Shown: positions 9,460-18,957 of the stretch, piece after piece
Layout of the letters: each line of letters begins with the position of its first letter
Position numbering within the stretch: the first letter of the stretch is position 1
From: DATCYX01 sp963714425
GTDB lineage: Bacteria; Chloroflexota; Anaerolineae; Anaerolineales; UBA4823
DNA: 64,000 bases
NCBI GenBank assembly: GCA_963714425.1
Contig: CAVQOI010000001.1
Location: forward strand, 434,001 to 498,000
Direction: 5' to 3'
Position numbers and translations under genes: made by a program
Notes under the pieces: generated by a model
Database searches by the model: none
What the model was told of the DNA's origin: nothing
What the model saw: only the letters and a program-made list of their open reading frames with translations

Positions 9460-9685
9460 TTTATCTCTCCTTCACTGAGTTCACCCAGTCGTGCTGACTG
9501 AAGGCGTCCTGCTCCGGCATGGGTGTGAAAACCACATTTGGTTTTCGATAATTGCAATGATACTAGCACAATCCGGGTAATGCGTCAAGATTCTTGCATA
9601 AACCCTTGCAATATTGTCTTATGTCTTAACTTTGCGCGATTTGGTAGTCTCTCCAGTGAATGAGCGCTCAAGAGTGTTCAAATAA

Positions 9686-12220
9686 TTAATCCAGCCGTCC
9701 TTTGAGCATCTGACCCGTGATTGATTGCTGGCAAGCTGCAATTGCCTCGGGCGTGCCTTCGACGACGACCTCGCCGCCAGCTTCACCGCCCTCTGGACCC
9801 AAGTCAATTACCCAATCGGCACATTTTATAACGTCCAGATTGTGCTCAACGATAATGATAGTATTGCCTGCATCGACGAGCCGATTGAGTAACTCAACCA
9901 GATGGGCCACATCAGCGGTATGCAAGCCAGTTGTTGGCTCGTCTAGCAGGTAGAGCGTACTCCCGGTTGAACGGCGCGCAAGCTCTTTGGCCAGTTTTAC
10001 CCGCTGCGCCTCGCCGCCAGAGAAGGTGGATGTGGATTGGCCTAGCTGTAGATAGCCCATGCCGGTGTCAACCATAAGTCTCAGGCGGGCTCGGGCTGCT
10101 GGGACCTCTGTGAAAAGTGCCAGTGCTTCCTCGATGGTCATGTCGAGCACCTGAGCGATATCATACCCCTTGTACTTAACCGCTAGCACCTCACGTTTGA
10201 AACGTCGTTTGTGACATACCGGGCATCGCACCAGTACATCAGGCAGGAAGTGCATCTCCACCGATAGCACTCCGGCTCCTTCGCAGCGGTCACAGCGCCC
10301 GCCGGGGACGTTGAATGAGAAGTATTTGGGGGTTAAATCGTGCTTGCGGGCAGCGGGTTGGGCGGCGAAAACCTCTCGGATGGATGTGAACGCGTCGGTG
10401 TAGGTGGCAGCATTCGAGCGCGTCGAACGACCAATAGGGGTCTGGTCGATTGTGATAATCTTGTCGAAATGCTCCCAGCCGTCAATTCCTTCGTGAGCTC
10501 CGGGTTGAGCAGTTGCGCCGTAATAACGCTGGCGGGCAGCGCGGTCGAGGATATCGAACATCAGTGAGGACTTGCCGGAGCCGGAGACCCCGGTGACGGC
10601 GGTCAACGTATGCTGTGGAAAATGGACTGTGATGTTCTTTAGATTATGTACGCGAGCCCCGCGAATGGTTAGTCCCTCGCCATTAGCTGGACGACGGCTG
10701 GTTGGGACGGGGATATGCGCAGTTCCTGCCAGGAATTGCCCTGTAATCGAAGCTGGTGTATGGGCAATTACGTTGGGTGCACCTTCTGCCACAATTTGTC
10801 CTCCAAGCCTGCCTGCACCTGGGCCAAAATCTACAACCCAATCGGCTGATGCTACCATTTCCATATCGTGCTCGATGACCAGAACGGTATTGCCCAGGTC
10901 GCGTAAGGCTCGCAATACTCCGACGAGACGGAGATTATCGCGCGCGTGCAGCCCGATCGTTGGCTCATCCAGGACGTAAAGCACACCGGTTAGGCCAGAG
11001 CCGAGCAGGGCTGCCAGCCGCAGACGCTGCGCTTCACCGATTGAGAGCGAGGGAGTTTCGCGATCAAGGGTTAGATATCCCAAACCGATCTCCACCAGAC
11101 GCCTGAGGCGCTCTTGTAAGTCGGACACAATCGGATCTGCTATCTGCATGTCTTGGGAAGGCAGGGTAGTGTGTAGCCCAGCGATCCACGCTGCCAGTTT
11201 TTCCAGCGAGATGCGCGTGATTTCCACAATGCTCCGCCCGGCGACAGTCACCAGGCGTGCCTCAGGGCGCAGGCGTGTCCCATCACACCCAGTGCAGGAG
11301 TGCAACACCAGGAGGTCTTCCAGCTTTTCAAGGTATTCGGTGTCCGCATCGGAGGCATGTTCGGCGTGGCGGCGCAGCAGATTGGTAACTACGCCCTCGA
11401 AGCGACCTTTCGCGACAGTGTCGGGTGGTTCTTTCTTTGGGTAATGGCTGCGGAAAATTGGGCTGTCGGTTCCGTAAAGCAGTAGATCGCGCTGTCCAGT
11501 GGTAAGTGCACGAACCGGTACGGCCGGGTCGAATTCAAAGCCATAGTAGCGCCCAGCAGCTTGAAGGCTCTCAAGATAGCGTGCTACAGTGAGCGGGTGC
11601 CACACCAGTACGGCTCCATCAATCAGGCTTTTTTCACTATCCAGGATTCTCGACAGGTTGGCAGTGTATACAGTCCCCAAGCCGGTACAGACAGGGCAAG
11701 CCCCGGCAGGTTTGTTAAACGAGAAGAAGGCCATTCCCATCTCGGGCAGCGGCGAAGAGCACATGGGGCAGGGGATGTGGTAGGACTGTTCCCCGGGCTC
11801 GTCACTGTCCTCCCACAATCTCTCCGCCGACTCGGAAATCCCGTGCTCGGGCGGCACATCCGCGCCACACTTCGGGCAAGGTCGATGACCTGTACGGGCG
11901 AAAAGCACACGCAGGTAGGTGTATACTTCGGTGGCTGTGCCGACTGTCGATCGGGGTGAGCGGTTATAGTTATACTGGTCTACACTGATGGATGGCGAGA
12001 GCCCTACGATTGAGTCCACTGGCGGGCGGCTTTCATACGTTACCATTCCGAGCGATTCCATATACTGGCGCTGGCCTTCTTTGTGCAGCGTATCGAAAGC
12101 CATCGTCGATTTGCCTGAGCCAGACAGACCTGAAAAGACAACGAACTTGTTCTTGGGAATTGAAAATGAAATATTTTTTAGATTGTGGAGTCGCGCTCCA
12201 CGCACGCTGATCTCAGCCAT
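9686..12220 (-). CDS. Class II UvrA-like ABC excision repair protein (UvrA2)
   Basis: This 844-residue protein has two UvrA-type ABC ATPase modules: Walker A GLSGSGKST near the N-terminus and GVSGSGKSSL in the second half, with LSIGEAQRLRLA and FSGGEAQRVKLA signatures. Zinc-type Cys pairs are seen (CPKC/CPMC, CTGCDG, CDRCEG, CPVC). Canonical UvrA is about 940 residues. The segment between the first Walker A and signature is shortened where UvrA1 holds its UvrB-binding domain, as in class II UvrAs linked to repair or resistance to DNA-binding drugs. The ATG was preferred to a TTG eight codons upstream. Nucleotide excision in the usual UvrABC pathway is not assured. Confidence 0.88.
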   Translation of the reverse strand: MAEISVRGARLHNLKNISFSIPKNKFVVFSGLSGSGKSTMAFDTLHKEGQRQYMESLGMVTYESRPPVDSIVGLSPSISVDQYNYNRSPRSTVGTATEVYTYLRVLFARTGHRPCPKCGADVPPEHGISESAERLWEDSDEPGEQSYHIPCPMCSSPLPEMGMAFFSFNKPAGACPVCTGLGTVYTANLSRILDSEKSLIDGAVLVWHPLTVARYLESLQAAGRYYGFEFDPAVPVRALTTGQRDLLLYGTDSPIFRSHYPKKEPPDTVAKGRFEGVVTNLLRRHAEHASDADTEYLEKLEDLLVLHSCTGCDGTRLRPEARLVTVAGRSIVEITRISLEKLAAWIAGLHTTLPSQDMQIADPIVSDLQERLRRLVEIGLGYLTLDRETPSLSIGEAQRLRLAALLGSGLTGVLYVLDEPTIGLHARDNLRLVGVLRALRDLGNTVLVIEHDMEMVASADWVVDFGPGAGRLGGQIVAEGAPNVIAHTPASITGQFLAGTAHIPVPTSRRPANGEGLTIRGARVHNLKNITVHFPQHTLTAVTGVSGSGKSSLMFDILDRAARQRYYGATAQPGAHEGIDGWEHFDKIITIDQTPIGRSTRSNAATYTDAFTSIREVFAAQPAARKHDLTPKYFSFNVPGGRCDRCEGAGVLSVEMHFLPDVLVRCPVCHKRRFKREVLAVKYKGYDIAQVLDMTIEEALALFTEVPAARARLRLMVDTGMGYLQLGQSTSTFSGGEAQRVKLAKELARRSTGSTLYLLDEPTTGLHTADVAHLVELLNRLVDAGNTIIIVEHNLDVIKCADWVIDLGPEGGEAGGEVVVEGTPEAIAACQQSITGQMLKGRLD

Positions 12221-12439
12221 AGGCGCAAGCTGAATGCAAAACAAGCGTCGTCATCAAAGATTGTATAGGAGTGGAAATGGATGCCACGCTTTAATTATAA
12301 CTTTTGTTTTGATAACTCGCCTTCGCATAATAAATATTAAAGGTTCAATGCAGAGTTCCGCCAAGATTGATCAAAAGCTCACTTTCGCAGCATGAAGGAT
12401 TTGCAATCCACTCTCGATCGTGTTAAACTAAACGATTGC

Positions 12440-13132
12440 ATGAAAACATTGCGCTGTTTGATCGCCATAGGTTGGATCTTTCTTAGCTCAATAAGCCCGG
12501 TGCTGGCTCAGACGGAAACACCACAAATCGAACCGACGTCCTCACCCACGCGATTTGTTGGAACGCAATCTGTAACCCCTGTACCGGAACTCTCCATTCA
12601 ATCACCTCTGCCCGGAGATGTCTTACAAGGCATAATTAACATCGTTGGTATTAGCGATCTCCCCGGATTCGTCTCGGGAGAATTGTCGTTTGCGTATGAC
12701 GATAATCCGACAGGTGTTTGGTTCCTGGTTGGCGACCTGGGGCAGCCTGTGGGTGGTGGCACACTTACGCAATGGGATACGAGTTCAATCACAGATGGGA
12801 ACTATGCATTGCGCCTGTCTGTCCGGCTTGCAGATGGGAGTAATCGTGAGGTGGTAATAAGTGGATTGAGGGTGCGCAACTACTCGCAAATTGAAACCCA
12901 GACACCCACCCCGGTCACACCCACCACCACCCCGGCACCCGGAAGCGCTCCAGCAACAGCAACCGTTCTCCCAAAGGCGAGACCCTCTCCGACCGCGCTG
13001 CCCACTAATCCTGCGGTCATCACGAACCAAAACGTGGCTACCAGCCTGGGAAAAGGAGCGCTGGCAGTCCTGGGCTTCTTCGCCTTCATAGGTTTATACC
13101 AGTTGGTGCGCAGGGTTCGAGAAGGTGGTTGA
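12440..13132 (+). CDS. Exported, C-terminally membrane-anchored protein with beta domain and Pro/Thr linker
   Basis: The 230-residue protein was not recognised as a named family. It has a signal peptide (MKTLRCLIAIGWIF, cleavage likely after PVLAQ). Then comes a beta-sandwich-like stretch with INIVGISDLPGFVSGELSF and TSSITDGNYALRLSVRLADG, reminiscent of Ig/fibronectin-like surface domains. A Pro/Thr/Ala-rich spacer and one C-terminal membrane helix (LAVLGFFAFIGLYQLV) with a basic tail follow. An in-frame ATG 16 codons upstream would hide the signal peptide, so the internal ATG is preferred. The gene just before pth may share its transcript. Confidence 0.7.
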   Translation: MKTLRCLIAIGWIFLSSISPVLAQTETPQIEPTSSPTRFVGTQSVTPVPELSIQSPLPGDVLQGIINIVGISDLPGFVSGELSFAYDDNPTGVWFLVGDLGQPVGGGTLTQWDTSSITDGNYALRLSVRLADGSNREVVISGLRVRNYSQIETQTPTPVTPTTTPAPGSAPATATVLPKARPSPTALPTNPAVITNQNVATSLGKGALAVLGFFAFIGLYQLVRRVREGG

Positions 13133-13167
13133 AATCCAATTGTCTAGGACAACCAGGTAATCTCCGC

Positions 13168-13797
13168 ATGAGCATTGAGACAAACGATCTGATAGCATCC
13201 ATTGAAAAATCCTCAACCAGCCTGATCGTCGGCTTGGGAAATCCAGGGCGTGAGTACCGCGGGAGCCGGCACAATATTGGATTCATGCTCTTGGATCATT
13301 TGGCAGTGCACCTGGACGTCAGTTTCTCGCGACTTGAGTCTAAGGCGCTGTTAGTGAAAACTGAAGTCAGAAACCGCCGCATGATCCTGGCAAAACCGCA
13401 AACCTATATGAATCTGTCTGGGATGGCGGTAAGCTCACTGCTTCGCTTTTATAAAATCCCATTAACTAACCTGCTCGTTGTTTGCGATGATATCGATCTG
13501 CCATTCGGCCGATTACGCTTACGCCCCGGGGGAGGCTCAGCCGGACAAAAAGGGATGCAATCGATCATCGAGAGCCTGGGGACGCAAGATTTCCCTCGTT
13601 TACGCCTGGGTATAGATCGCCCTCCAGGAAGGATGGAAGCCTCCGGCTATGTACTGCAGGATTTCTCTAAAGATGAGATCAATTTTTTACCTGCCATTCT
13701 AGATCGGGCTGAGCAGGCTGTGTTGACCTACCTCCAGAGTGGTCTTGAGGAGGCTATGAACCAATATAATACCCCTGAAACTGGGTTGGAAGATTGA
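13168..13797 (+). CDS. pth: Peptidyl-tRNA hydrolase
   Basis: Pth releases tRNA from stalled peptidyl-tRNA. The family core begins at residue 18 (SLIVGLGNPGREYRGSRHNIGF), which includes the catalytic histidine, and continues with KPQTYMNLSGMAV, VCDDIDLPFG and GGSAGQKGMQSI. The protein is 209 residues from the ATG, somewhat longer than usual because of a 15-residue N-terminal extension. A TTG 13 codons upstream that overlaps the preceding stop is an alternative. The stop overlaps the TTG start assigned to mfd, so the two genes are probably coupled. Confidence 0.93.
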   Translation: MSIETNDLIASIEKSSTSLIVGLGNPGREYRGSRHNIGFMLLDHLAVHLDVSFSRLESKALLVKTEVRNRRMILAKPQTYMNLSGMAVSSLLRFYKIPLTNLLVVCDDIDLPFGRLRLRPGGGSAGQKGMQSIIESLGTQDFPRLRLGIDRPPGRMEASGYVLQDFSKDEINFLPAILDRAEQAVLTYLQSGLEEAMNQYNTPETGLED

Positions 13798-16700
13798 GGA
13801 TTAATCAGGTGCAGCCAGAGATCGGACTCGAACGAGTTGTGCAAGTTTGTGCTGGGCTGTTGGATGGCTTCAGCATTCTTGAGAAGCCGGGTGCATTGGG
13901 TCTTCGCCGGTCTGCCCGGCTCCCGGTCTTGGCTGCATTCTATCAAATATTTGACCAGCCAATCTTGCTTGTTACAGATCGTGCCGACCATGCCTTAACT
14001 TTGTTCGATGAGCTTGGTTTGTGGGCTCCTCAAGCACGGCTCCTGCTTGTACCCGAACCGACGGCTCTCTTCTACGAAAAATCCGCCTGGGGAGAAAATA
14101 CCCGCCGAGAGCGATTGTCGGCTCTGACCGCCATGGCGATGTACCACATCCCTGGCGCGCAAGCTAACGCAGATCAGATGGCTACTCATCCCATCATGAT
14201 TGCTTCTGCCCGAGCGGTGATGACTCGCACGCTGCCCCGCCGGGAGTTCCTGAAGGCTACCCGATCATTGAAACCAGGCATATCATCATCACCGGATGCA
14301 CTGGCGCGCGCCTGGGTAACCCTGGGATATGAGTATGTGACGACAGTCATCACCCCTGGCCAATTCTCTCGCAGGGGGGGCATTGTCGATGTGTGGCCTC
14401 CGGCAGCATCCCAACCCACGCGAATTGATTTTTTTGGGGACGAGATTGAATCCTTACGGCATTTCGACCCAGCAACTCAACGTACGACCAGGTTGACCGA
14501 ACGCCTGATGATTACACCTGCGCGAGAATTCCTTCTGCCGGCGGGGGATGATGTTGCTCATGATGCATATTCGGAATTTCATATTCCTGTGCTCCACCTC
14601 GAACCTGCTTGCCTGCTAGATTACTTACCTCGCCAGGCATTCGTGATGGTCGACGATCTGCAGTCCGTCCAGGATGCAATTCTGGACATCGAGGAGCAGG
14701 CTGTTCAACGATATCAGGATGCCTTGGCGGATAGCATAATTCCAGCTGGCTATTCGCCACCTTATCTCACCTGGAGTGAGCTGGTTGATCGCATGCCCGA
14801 GGATCGGACCATGGAGCTCGGGGGTTTGGGGCAAATTGAAGAGAGTACGCCAGGCTCTGCAGAGATGGCTGCCCATTTTGTGCCAGGACCGCGCTATGCT
14901 GGGCGCTTGAAGCCATTCATGGAATTCCTGTCTGATCGGATCAGTGTGGGAGAGAAAGCAATCGTGGTCTCCCGCCAAAGCCCCCGGCTAAAGGAGTTGT
15001 GGGCTGAGCAAGGGCTCGCCCCAAAAAACATCGAGCCTATTTTCGTCGAAGGCAGTTTGGCAGAGGGATTCTCGTTACACTCTGCGCTCCATCCAGCCCT
15101 CAACCTTTTTACGGATGGTGAAATCTTTGGCTGGCGCCGACCCGAGCCCCGGCAGCGCCCACGTCCTGTAGCCGAATCGCCTGAGCAAGCATATACGGAT
15201 TTGCAAGCCGGTGATTATGTCGTACACGTGGATCATGGGATCGGAGTATTTGTAGGTCTGGTAAGCCGCACGATTGATGATATCGAGCGCGAATACTTGT
15301 GCGTTGAATACGCTGACGAAGCACAGCTTTTTATTCCTGTGCACCAGGCGGATCGAGTCACCCGATATGTTGGTTCAGATAGTCGCACCCCTAGCCTGAG
15401 CCGGCTGGGAGGGGTGGAATGGCGCAACGTCAAGGGCCGTGTGAAGGAAGCCGTCATCCAAGTTGCCCAAGAGTTGCTCGATCTCTATGCACAACGAAGC
15501 GTGGTGACTGGGCATGCATTTGCCCCTGATACCCCCTGGCAACAAGAGCTAGAGGCCAGCTTTCCGTATATCGAAACTGACGACCAGATGCGCGTCCTTG
15601 AGGAGGTTAAGCGCGATATGGAGATGGCTCGCCCTATGGATCGTCTGGTTTGCGGAGATGTAGGATATGGTAAAACCGAGGTCGCCTTACGCGCCGCATT
15701 CAAATCCGTCATGGATAACAAACAAGTAACGGTTCTGGTTCCGACCACTGTTCTTGCCCAGCAGCATTATCAAACTTTCCAACATCGTCTGGCGGCGTTC
15801 CCTGTAGAAGTGGAGATGCTCTCACGCTTCCGCTCCCCGCAAGAGCAGCGCCAGATCGTCAAGCGTCTGCAAGAAGGCGGTATTGATATCATCATCGGTA
15901 CGCATCGGTTATTATCGGGAGATGTCAAATTCAAGGATCTGGGATTGCTAGTAATAGATGAAGAACAGCGCTTTGGAGTGACCCACAAAGAGACCCTGAA
16001 GCAGCTGCGCTCTGAAGTTGACGTGCTCACCATGACCGCCACACCCATCCCACGCACCCTGTATATGACCCTGACTGGAGTGCGCGACATCTCCACCATC
16101 AACACGCCACCTGAGGAACGACTGCCCATTGTCACCCATGTGGGACCTTATTCGCCCCGTCTGGTACGGCAGGCTGTCTTGCGTGAGCTGGAGCGCGGAG
16201 GGCAGGTATTCTTCGTACACAACCGTGTGCATACGATCCAGGCGATGTACCGCCATCTAGAGCAGCTTGTACCGGAAGCGCGCCTCGCCATCGCCCATGG
16301 ACAGATGCCAGAGCATCAGCTCTCTGAACGCATGCAACAGTTCACAGATGGCGATGTCGACGTACTATTGTGCACCTCAATCATCGAATCTGGTTTGGAT
16401 ATCCCCAATGCAAACACCTTAATCGTTGATCGCGCCGACGCTTTTGGCCTGGCGCAGCTATACCAGCTGCGCGGGCGGGTGGGCCGCGGCGCCCAACGTG
16501 CTTTCGCCTATTTCTTTCGACATGCCCGCCGTGCACCCTCCCTTGAAGGTAGGGAGCGTTTGGAGACGATTGCTGAAAATACACAGCTTGGCGCCGGCTT
16601 TTCGATTGCCATGCGCGATTTAGAGATTCGTGGGGCAGGGGATATCTTGGGTACGCGCCAGCATGGGCATATTGCTGCTGTGGGCTTCCAGTTATACACC

Positions 16701-17213
16701 CGGCTGTTAGCAGAAGCAGTCCGCAAGCTGAACCCTCAACATCAAACTTTGCGTGGAGATCGCATGCGCTTGCCGCTGCCCCTGCCAGCTAACGTGGATC
16801 TGCCCATCCAGGCAAGTATTCCCGTAGAATATGTGGCGGACAAAGCTATGCGCCTCAGGCTTTATCGGCGCATGGCTGATCTGCGCACGCACGCTGAGCT
16901 GGATGCTCTGGTTGAGGAGTTTAACGACCGGTTTGGCTCCCCACCCGAGCCTGTTCAAAATCTACTTTACCAGCTGAAGGTAAAGCTGATGGCCGAGCAA
17001 GCGGGTTTGGCATCCGTAACTAGCGAGAACGGCCAGCTGGTTTTGCGCTACCCAGACAGTAATATCCCGGAATCTTTAGGTGAGCTGGGACAAACTGCAC
17101 GGGTTGGAAAGACTGCCATATGGGTTCCATATATCGGCCTGGCAGATTGGCGCCAGGAACTCATCGAGATTATCACTCAGCTTCAAGCGACCAGCATGGT
17201 GCTTGCTAATTAG
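13794..17213 (+). CDS. mfd: Transcription-repair coupling factor Mfd
   Basis: Mfd removes RNA polymerase stalled at DNA lesions and recruits UvrA. The 1139-residue protein shows an N-terminal UvrB-like region (RRGGIVDVWPPA, RIDFFGDEIESL), the RNA-polymerase-interacting CarD-like domain (DYVVHVDHGIGVF), and helicase motifs (GDVGYGKTEVALRAAF, DEEQRFGV, TATPIPRTL, QLRGRVGRG). A C-terminal TRCF domain follows. It starts with TTG overlapping the pth stop; a GTG five codons later is also possible. Pairing pth with mfd is common in bacteria. Confidence 0.96.
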   Translation: MRINQVQPEIGLERVVQVCAGLLDGFSILEKPGALGLRRSARLPVLAAFYQIFDQPILLVTDRADHALTLFDELGLWAPQARLLLVPEPTALFYEKSAWGENTRRERLSALTAMAMYHIPGAQANADQMATHPIMIASARAVMTRTLPRREFLKATRSLKPGISSSPDALARAWVTLGYEYVTTVITPGQFSRRGGIVDVWPPAASQPTRIDFFGDEIESLRHFDPATQRTTRLTERLMITPAREFLLPAGDDVAHDAYSEFHIPVLHLEPACLLDYLPRQAFVMVDDLQSVQDAILDIEEQAVQRYQDALADSIIPAGYSPPYLTWSELVDRMPEDRTMELGGLGQIEESTPGSAEMAAHFVPGPRYAGRLKPFMEFLSDRISVGEKAIVVSRQSPRLKELWAEQGLAPKNIEPIFVEGSLAEGFSLHSALHPALNLFTDGEIFGWRRPEPRQRPRPVAESPEQAYTDLQAGDYVVHVDHGIGVFVGLVSRTIDDIEREYLCVEYADEAQLFIPVHQADRVTRYVGSDSRTPSLSRLGGVEWRNVKGRVKEAVIQVAQELLDLYAQRSVVTGHAFAPDTPWQQELEASFPYIETDDQMRVLEEVKRDMEMARPMDRLVCGDVGYGKTEVALRAAFKSVMDNKQVTVLVPTTVLAQQHYQTFQHRLAAFPVEVEMLSRFRSPQEQRQIVKRLQEGGIDIIIGTHRLLSGDVKFKDLGLLVIDEEQRFGVTHKETLKQLRSEVDVLTMTATPIPRTLYMTLTGVRDISTINTPPEERLPIVTHVGPYSPRLVRQAVLRELERGGQVFFVHNRVHTIQAMYRHLEQLVPEARLAIAHGQMPEHQLSERMQQFTDGDVDVLLCTSIIESGLDIPNANTLIVDRADAFGLAQLYQLRGRVGRGAQRAFAYFFRHARRAPSLEGRERLETIAENTQLGAGFSIAMRDLEIRGAGDILGTRQHGHIAAVGFQLYTRLLAEAVRKLNPQHQTLRGDRMRLPLPLPANVDLPIQASIPVEYVADKAMRLRLYRRMADLRTHAELDALVEEFNDRFGSPPEPVQNLLYQLKVKLMAEQAGLASVTSENGQLVLRYPDSNIPESLGELGQTARVGKTAIWVPYIGLADWRQELIEIITQLQATSMVLAN

Positions 17214-17234
17214 CGGATTGGAATATCAGAAAGC

Positions 17235-17888
17235 ATGCTCGCAAAAGGCATCCCGTTCTCCAAGCGACTTTTCGATCTGGGATTGACCATTCCAGGTCTG
17301 TTGCTGCTCGCGCCTGTTCTTTTGGTCATCGCGATTCTGGTCCGAATTTTCCACGGGAAGCCAATACTATTCCGCCAATTACGCCCGGGATATCGCGGGG
17401 AGCCATTTTACGTATACAAATTCCGGACTATGACTGAGGAGCGCGACGAAGTGGGTGACATGCTGGCGGATACGCACCGCCTTACCAGACTAGGTCGTTT
17501 CTTGAGAATGTCTAGCCTGGATGAGCTCCCCGAATTATTTCAGGTGCTTTCAGGTAGGATGAGCCTGGTTGGGCCTCGACCGCTATTGATGCAATATCTG
17601 GATCGCTACACCCCCGAGCAGATGCGCCGCCACGATGTCTTGCCAGGCATCACAGGTTTGGCGCAAGTGAATGGGCGTAATGCCCTTACTTGGGAGGATA
17701 AATTCCGTTTCGATCTCGAGTATGTAGACAACTGGACGCTCAGCTTGGATATCAAAATCCTGGCAATGACGCTAGGGAAGGTGCTCAGGCGTGAGGGTAT
17801 TAACCAGCCGGGACGCGCAACCGCGGATGAGTTCATGGGAATGAAACGCGAGGATCGAGATTCGACAATCGAGAATGGCGAAGGCTGA
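17235..17888 (+). CDS. PglC-like phosphoglycosyl transferase (bacterial sugar transferase)
   Basis: This monotopic membrane enzyme transfers a sugar-1-phosphate from a UDP-sugar to undecaprenyl phosphate, starting glycan assembly. At 217 residues it is the small PglC/WecP-like form. A re-entrant hydrophobic helix (residues 8-37) and the cytosolic core FRQLRPGYRGEPFYVYKFRTM, SSLDELPELFQVL (catalytic Asp-Glu) and MSLVGPRPLL are visible. Its neighbours include 2-oxoacid dehydrogenase E1 genes, a PglD-like acyltransferase and a PglE-like aminotransferase. Together they suggest the acceptor sugar is an N-acylated di- or trideoxy amino sugar. That substrate is inferred. Confidence 0.9.
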   Translation: MLAKGIPFSKRLFDLGLTIPGLLLLAPVLLVIAILVRIFHGKPILFRQLRPGYRGEPFYVYKFRTMTEERDEVGDMLADTHRLTRLGRFLRMSSLDELPELFQVLSGRMSLVGPRPLLMQYLDRYTPEQMRRHDVLPGITGLAQVNGRNALTWEDKFRFDLEYVDNWTLSLDIKILAMTLGKVLRREGINQPGRATADEFMGMKREDRDSTIENGEG

Positions 17889-17901
17889 AGTAGGGCTGCG
17901 A

Positions 17902-18789
17902 ATGGATAATGGAACTCTTTACACCTCAATGGTGATGATCCGGCGCTTTGAGGAGACCGTGCTTGAGAATTTTTCTCGGGGCGTCTTTTCTGGTACCACC
18001 CACACCTATCTTGGACAGGAAGCGAATGCTGTTGGCGTGCTCAGCAATATCCAGCCCAGCGATGTGGTCATCAGCAATCATCGCTGCCATGGGCATTACC
18101 TTGCGTGTGGTGGCGATCCTTATCCCTTGTTTGCCGAGTTGATGGGGAAGGCAACCGGAGTGAGCGGTGGGCGCGGGGGTTCGCAGCACTTGCATTGGGG
18201 CAACTTCTATTCCAATGGAGTATTAGGCGGGATGGTTCCGATCGCTACCGGAATGGCTCTGGCAGAGAAACGCAAATCTAGCGGGGCGGTCGCGCTGGCC
18301 TTCTTGGGGGACGGCGCCTTAGGTGAGGGGGTTGTGTACGAGTTTTTGAATATTGCTTCCTTATGGGGAGCACCGATCCTGTACGTGCTTGAAAACAACC
18401 GCATCGCCCAGACCACGCCAATTCATCTCTCCATTGCCGGGGATTTGTCCATGCGCTTCGAGGCCTTCGGCATCCCTACCCGACAGCTGGATAGCAGCGA
18501 TGTATGTGAGATCCAACCAGTGGCGAATGAGATGTTGGCGGATATACGCTCTCGAGGCATTCCTGGCTGCCTCATATTGCACACCTTTCGCTTTGGCCCG
18601 CATTCCAAAGGAGATGACACTCGTTCCGACGAAGAAATCTCATCGCTACGCCGGACTCATGACCCTCTGGCGATCCATGCAATCCGGCTCGTTGAAGAGG
18701 AAAGAAAGTCCATTCACGCGAATGTGGACAGCCAGATTGAAGCAGCATTCCAGCGAGCCTTACAGGACAATTTCCCGACTGTTGGGTGA
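17902..18789 (+). CDS. Thiamine-diphosphate-dependent 2-oxoacid dehydrogenase E1, alpha subunit
   Basis: E1 alpha decarboxylates a 2-oxoacid and, with E1 beta, transfers the acyl group to lipoate. The 295-residue protein has MIRRFEE near the start, the SGGRGGSQHLH loop, and the ThDP motif GDG (136-138) ending in ENN (164-166). It is shorter than standard PdhA. The QHLHWGNFYSNG loop resembles E1 proteins I associate with surface-polysaccharide clusters rather than central metabolism. An ATG nine codons upstream, overlapping the sugar transferase, is an alternative. Its beta partner is about 3.7 kb downstream, beyond deoC and an aldehyde dehydrogenase, which is an unusual separation. Confidence 0.88.
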   Translation: MDNGTLYTSMVMIRRFEETVLENFSRGVFSGTTHTYLGQEANAVGVLSNIQPSDVVISNHRCHGHYLACGGDPYPLFAELMGKATGVSGGRGGSQHLHWGNFYSNGVLGGMVPIATGMALAEKRKSSGAVALAFLGDGALGEGVVYEFLNIASLWGAPILYVLENNRIAQTTPIHLSIAGDLSMRFEAFGIPTRQLDSSDVCEIQPVANEMLADIRSRGIPGCLILHTFRFGPHSKGDDTRSDEEISSLRRTHDPLAIHAIRLVEEERKSIHANVDSQIEAAFQRALQDNFPTVG

Positions 18790-18926
18790 GCGTGCGCACT
18801 GCAGGCGTGGCTTCAGTGCCTCGCAACTTGTCGGTTATAATCGGAATTGGAAGTCAAAGCTCAAAGTGGATGTTTTAGGAGACTGTGTGAGGTGGGCAGG
18901 AGGGGCCTACGAAACTCACCCAGTTC

Positions 18927-18951
18927 ATCCTTCTAGAAGCTTACGAAGGAT
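18927..18951 (+). promoter_or_regulatory. Hairpin that can hide the deoC ribosome-binding site
   Basis: ATCCTTC pairs with GAAGGAT across an 11-nt loop. The right arm is the GAAGGA ribosome site seven bases before the deoC ATG, so the fold would block translation. Whether it is regulated (by upstream translation or a ligand) is not known. Confidence 0.45.
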
Positions 18952-18957
18952 CAATTG

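Noticed and set aside
9528..9545. AAAACCA-CATT-TGGTTTT hairpin as terminator of the uvrA-like gene
   Set aside because: The stem is short and AT rich, and it lies about 140 bases after the stop and close to the lipoprotein start. The evidence is too weak to list.
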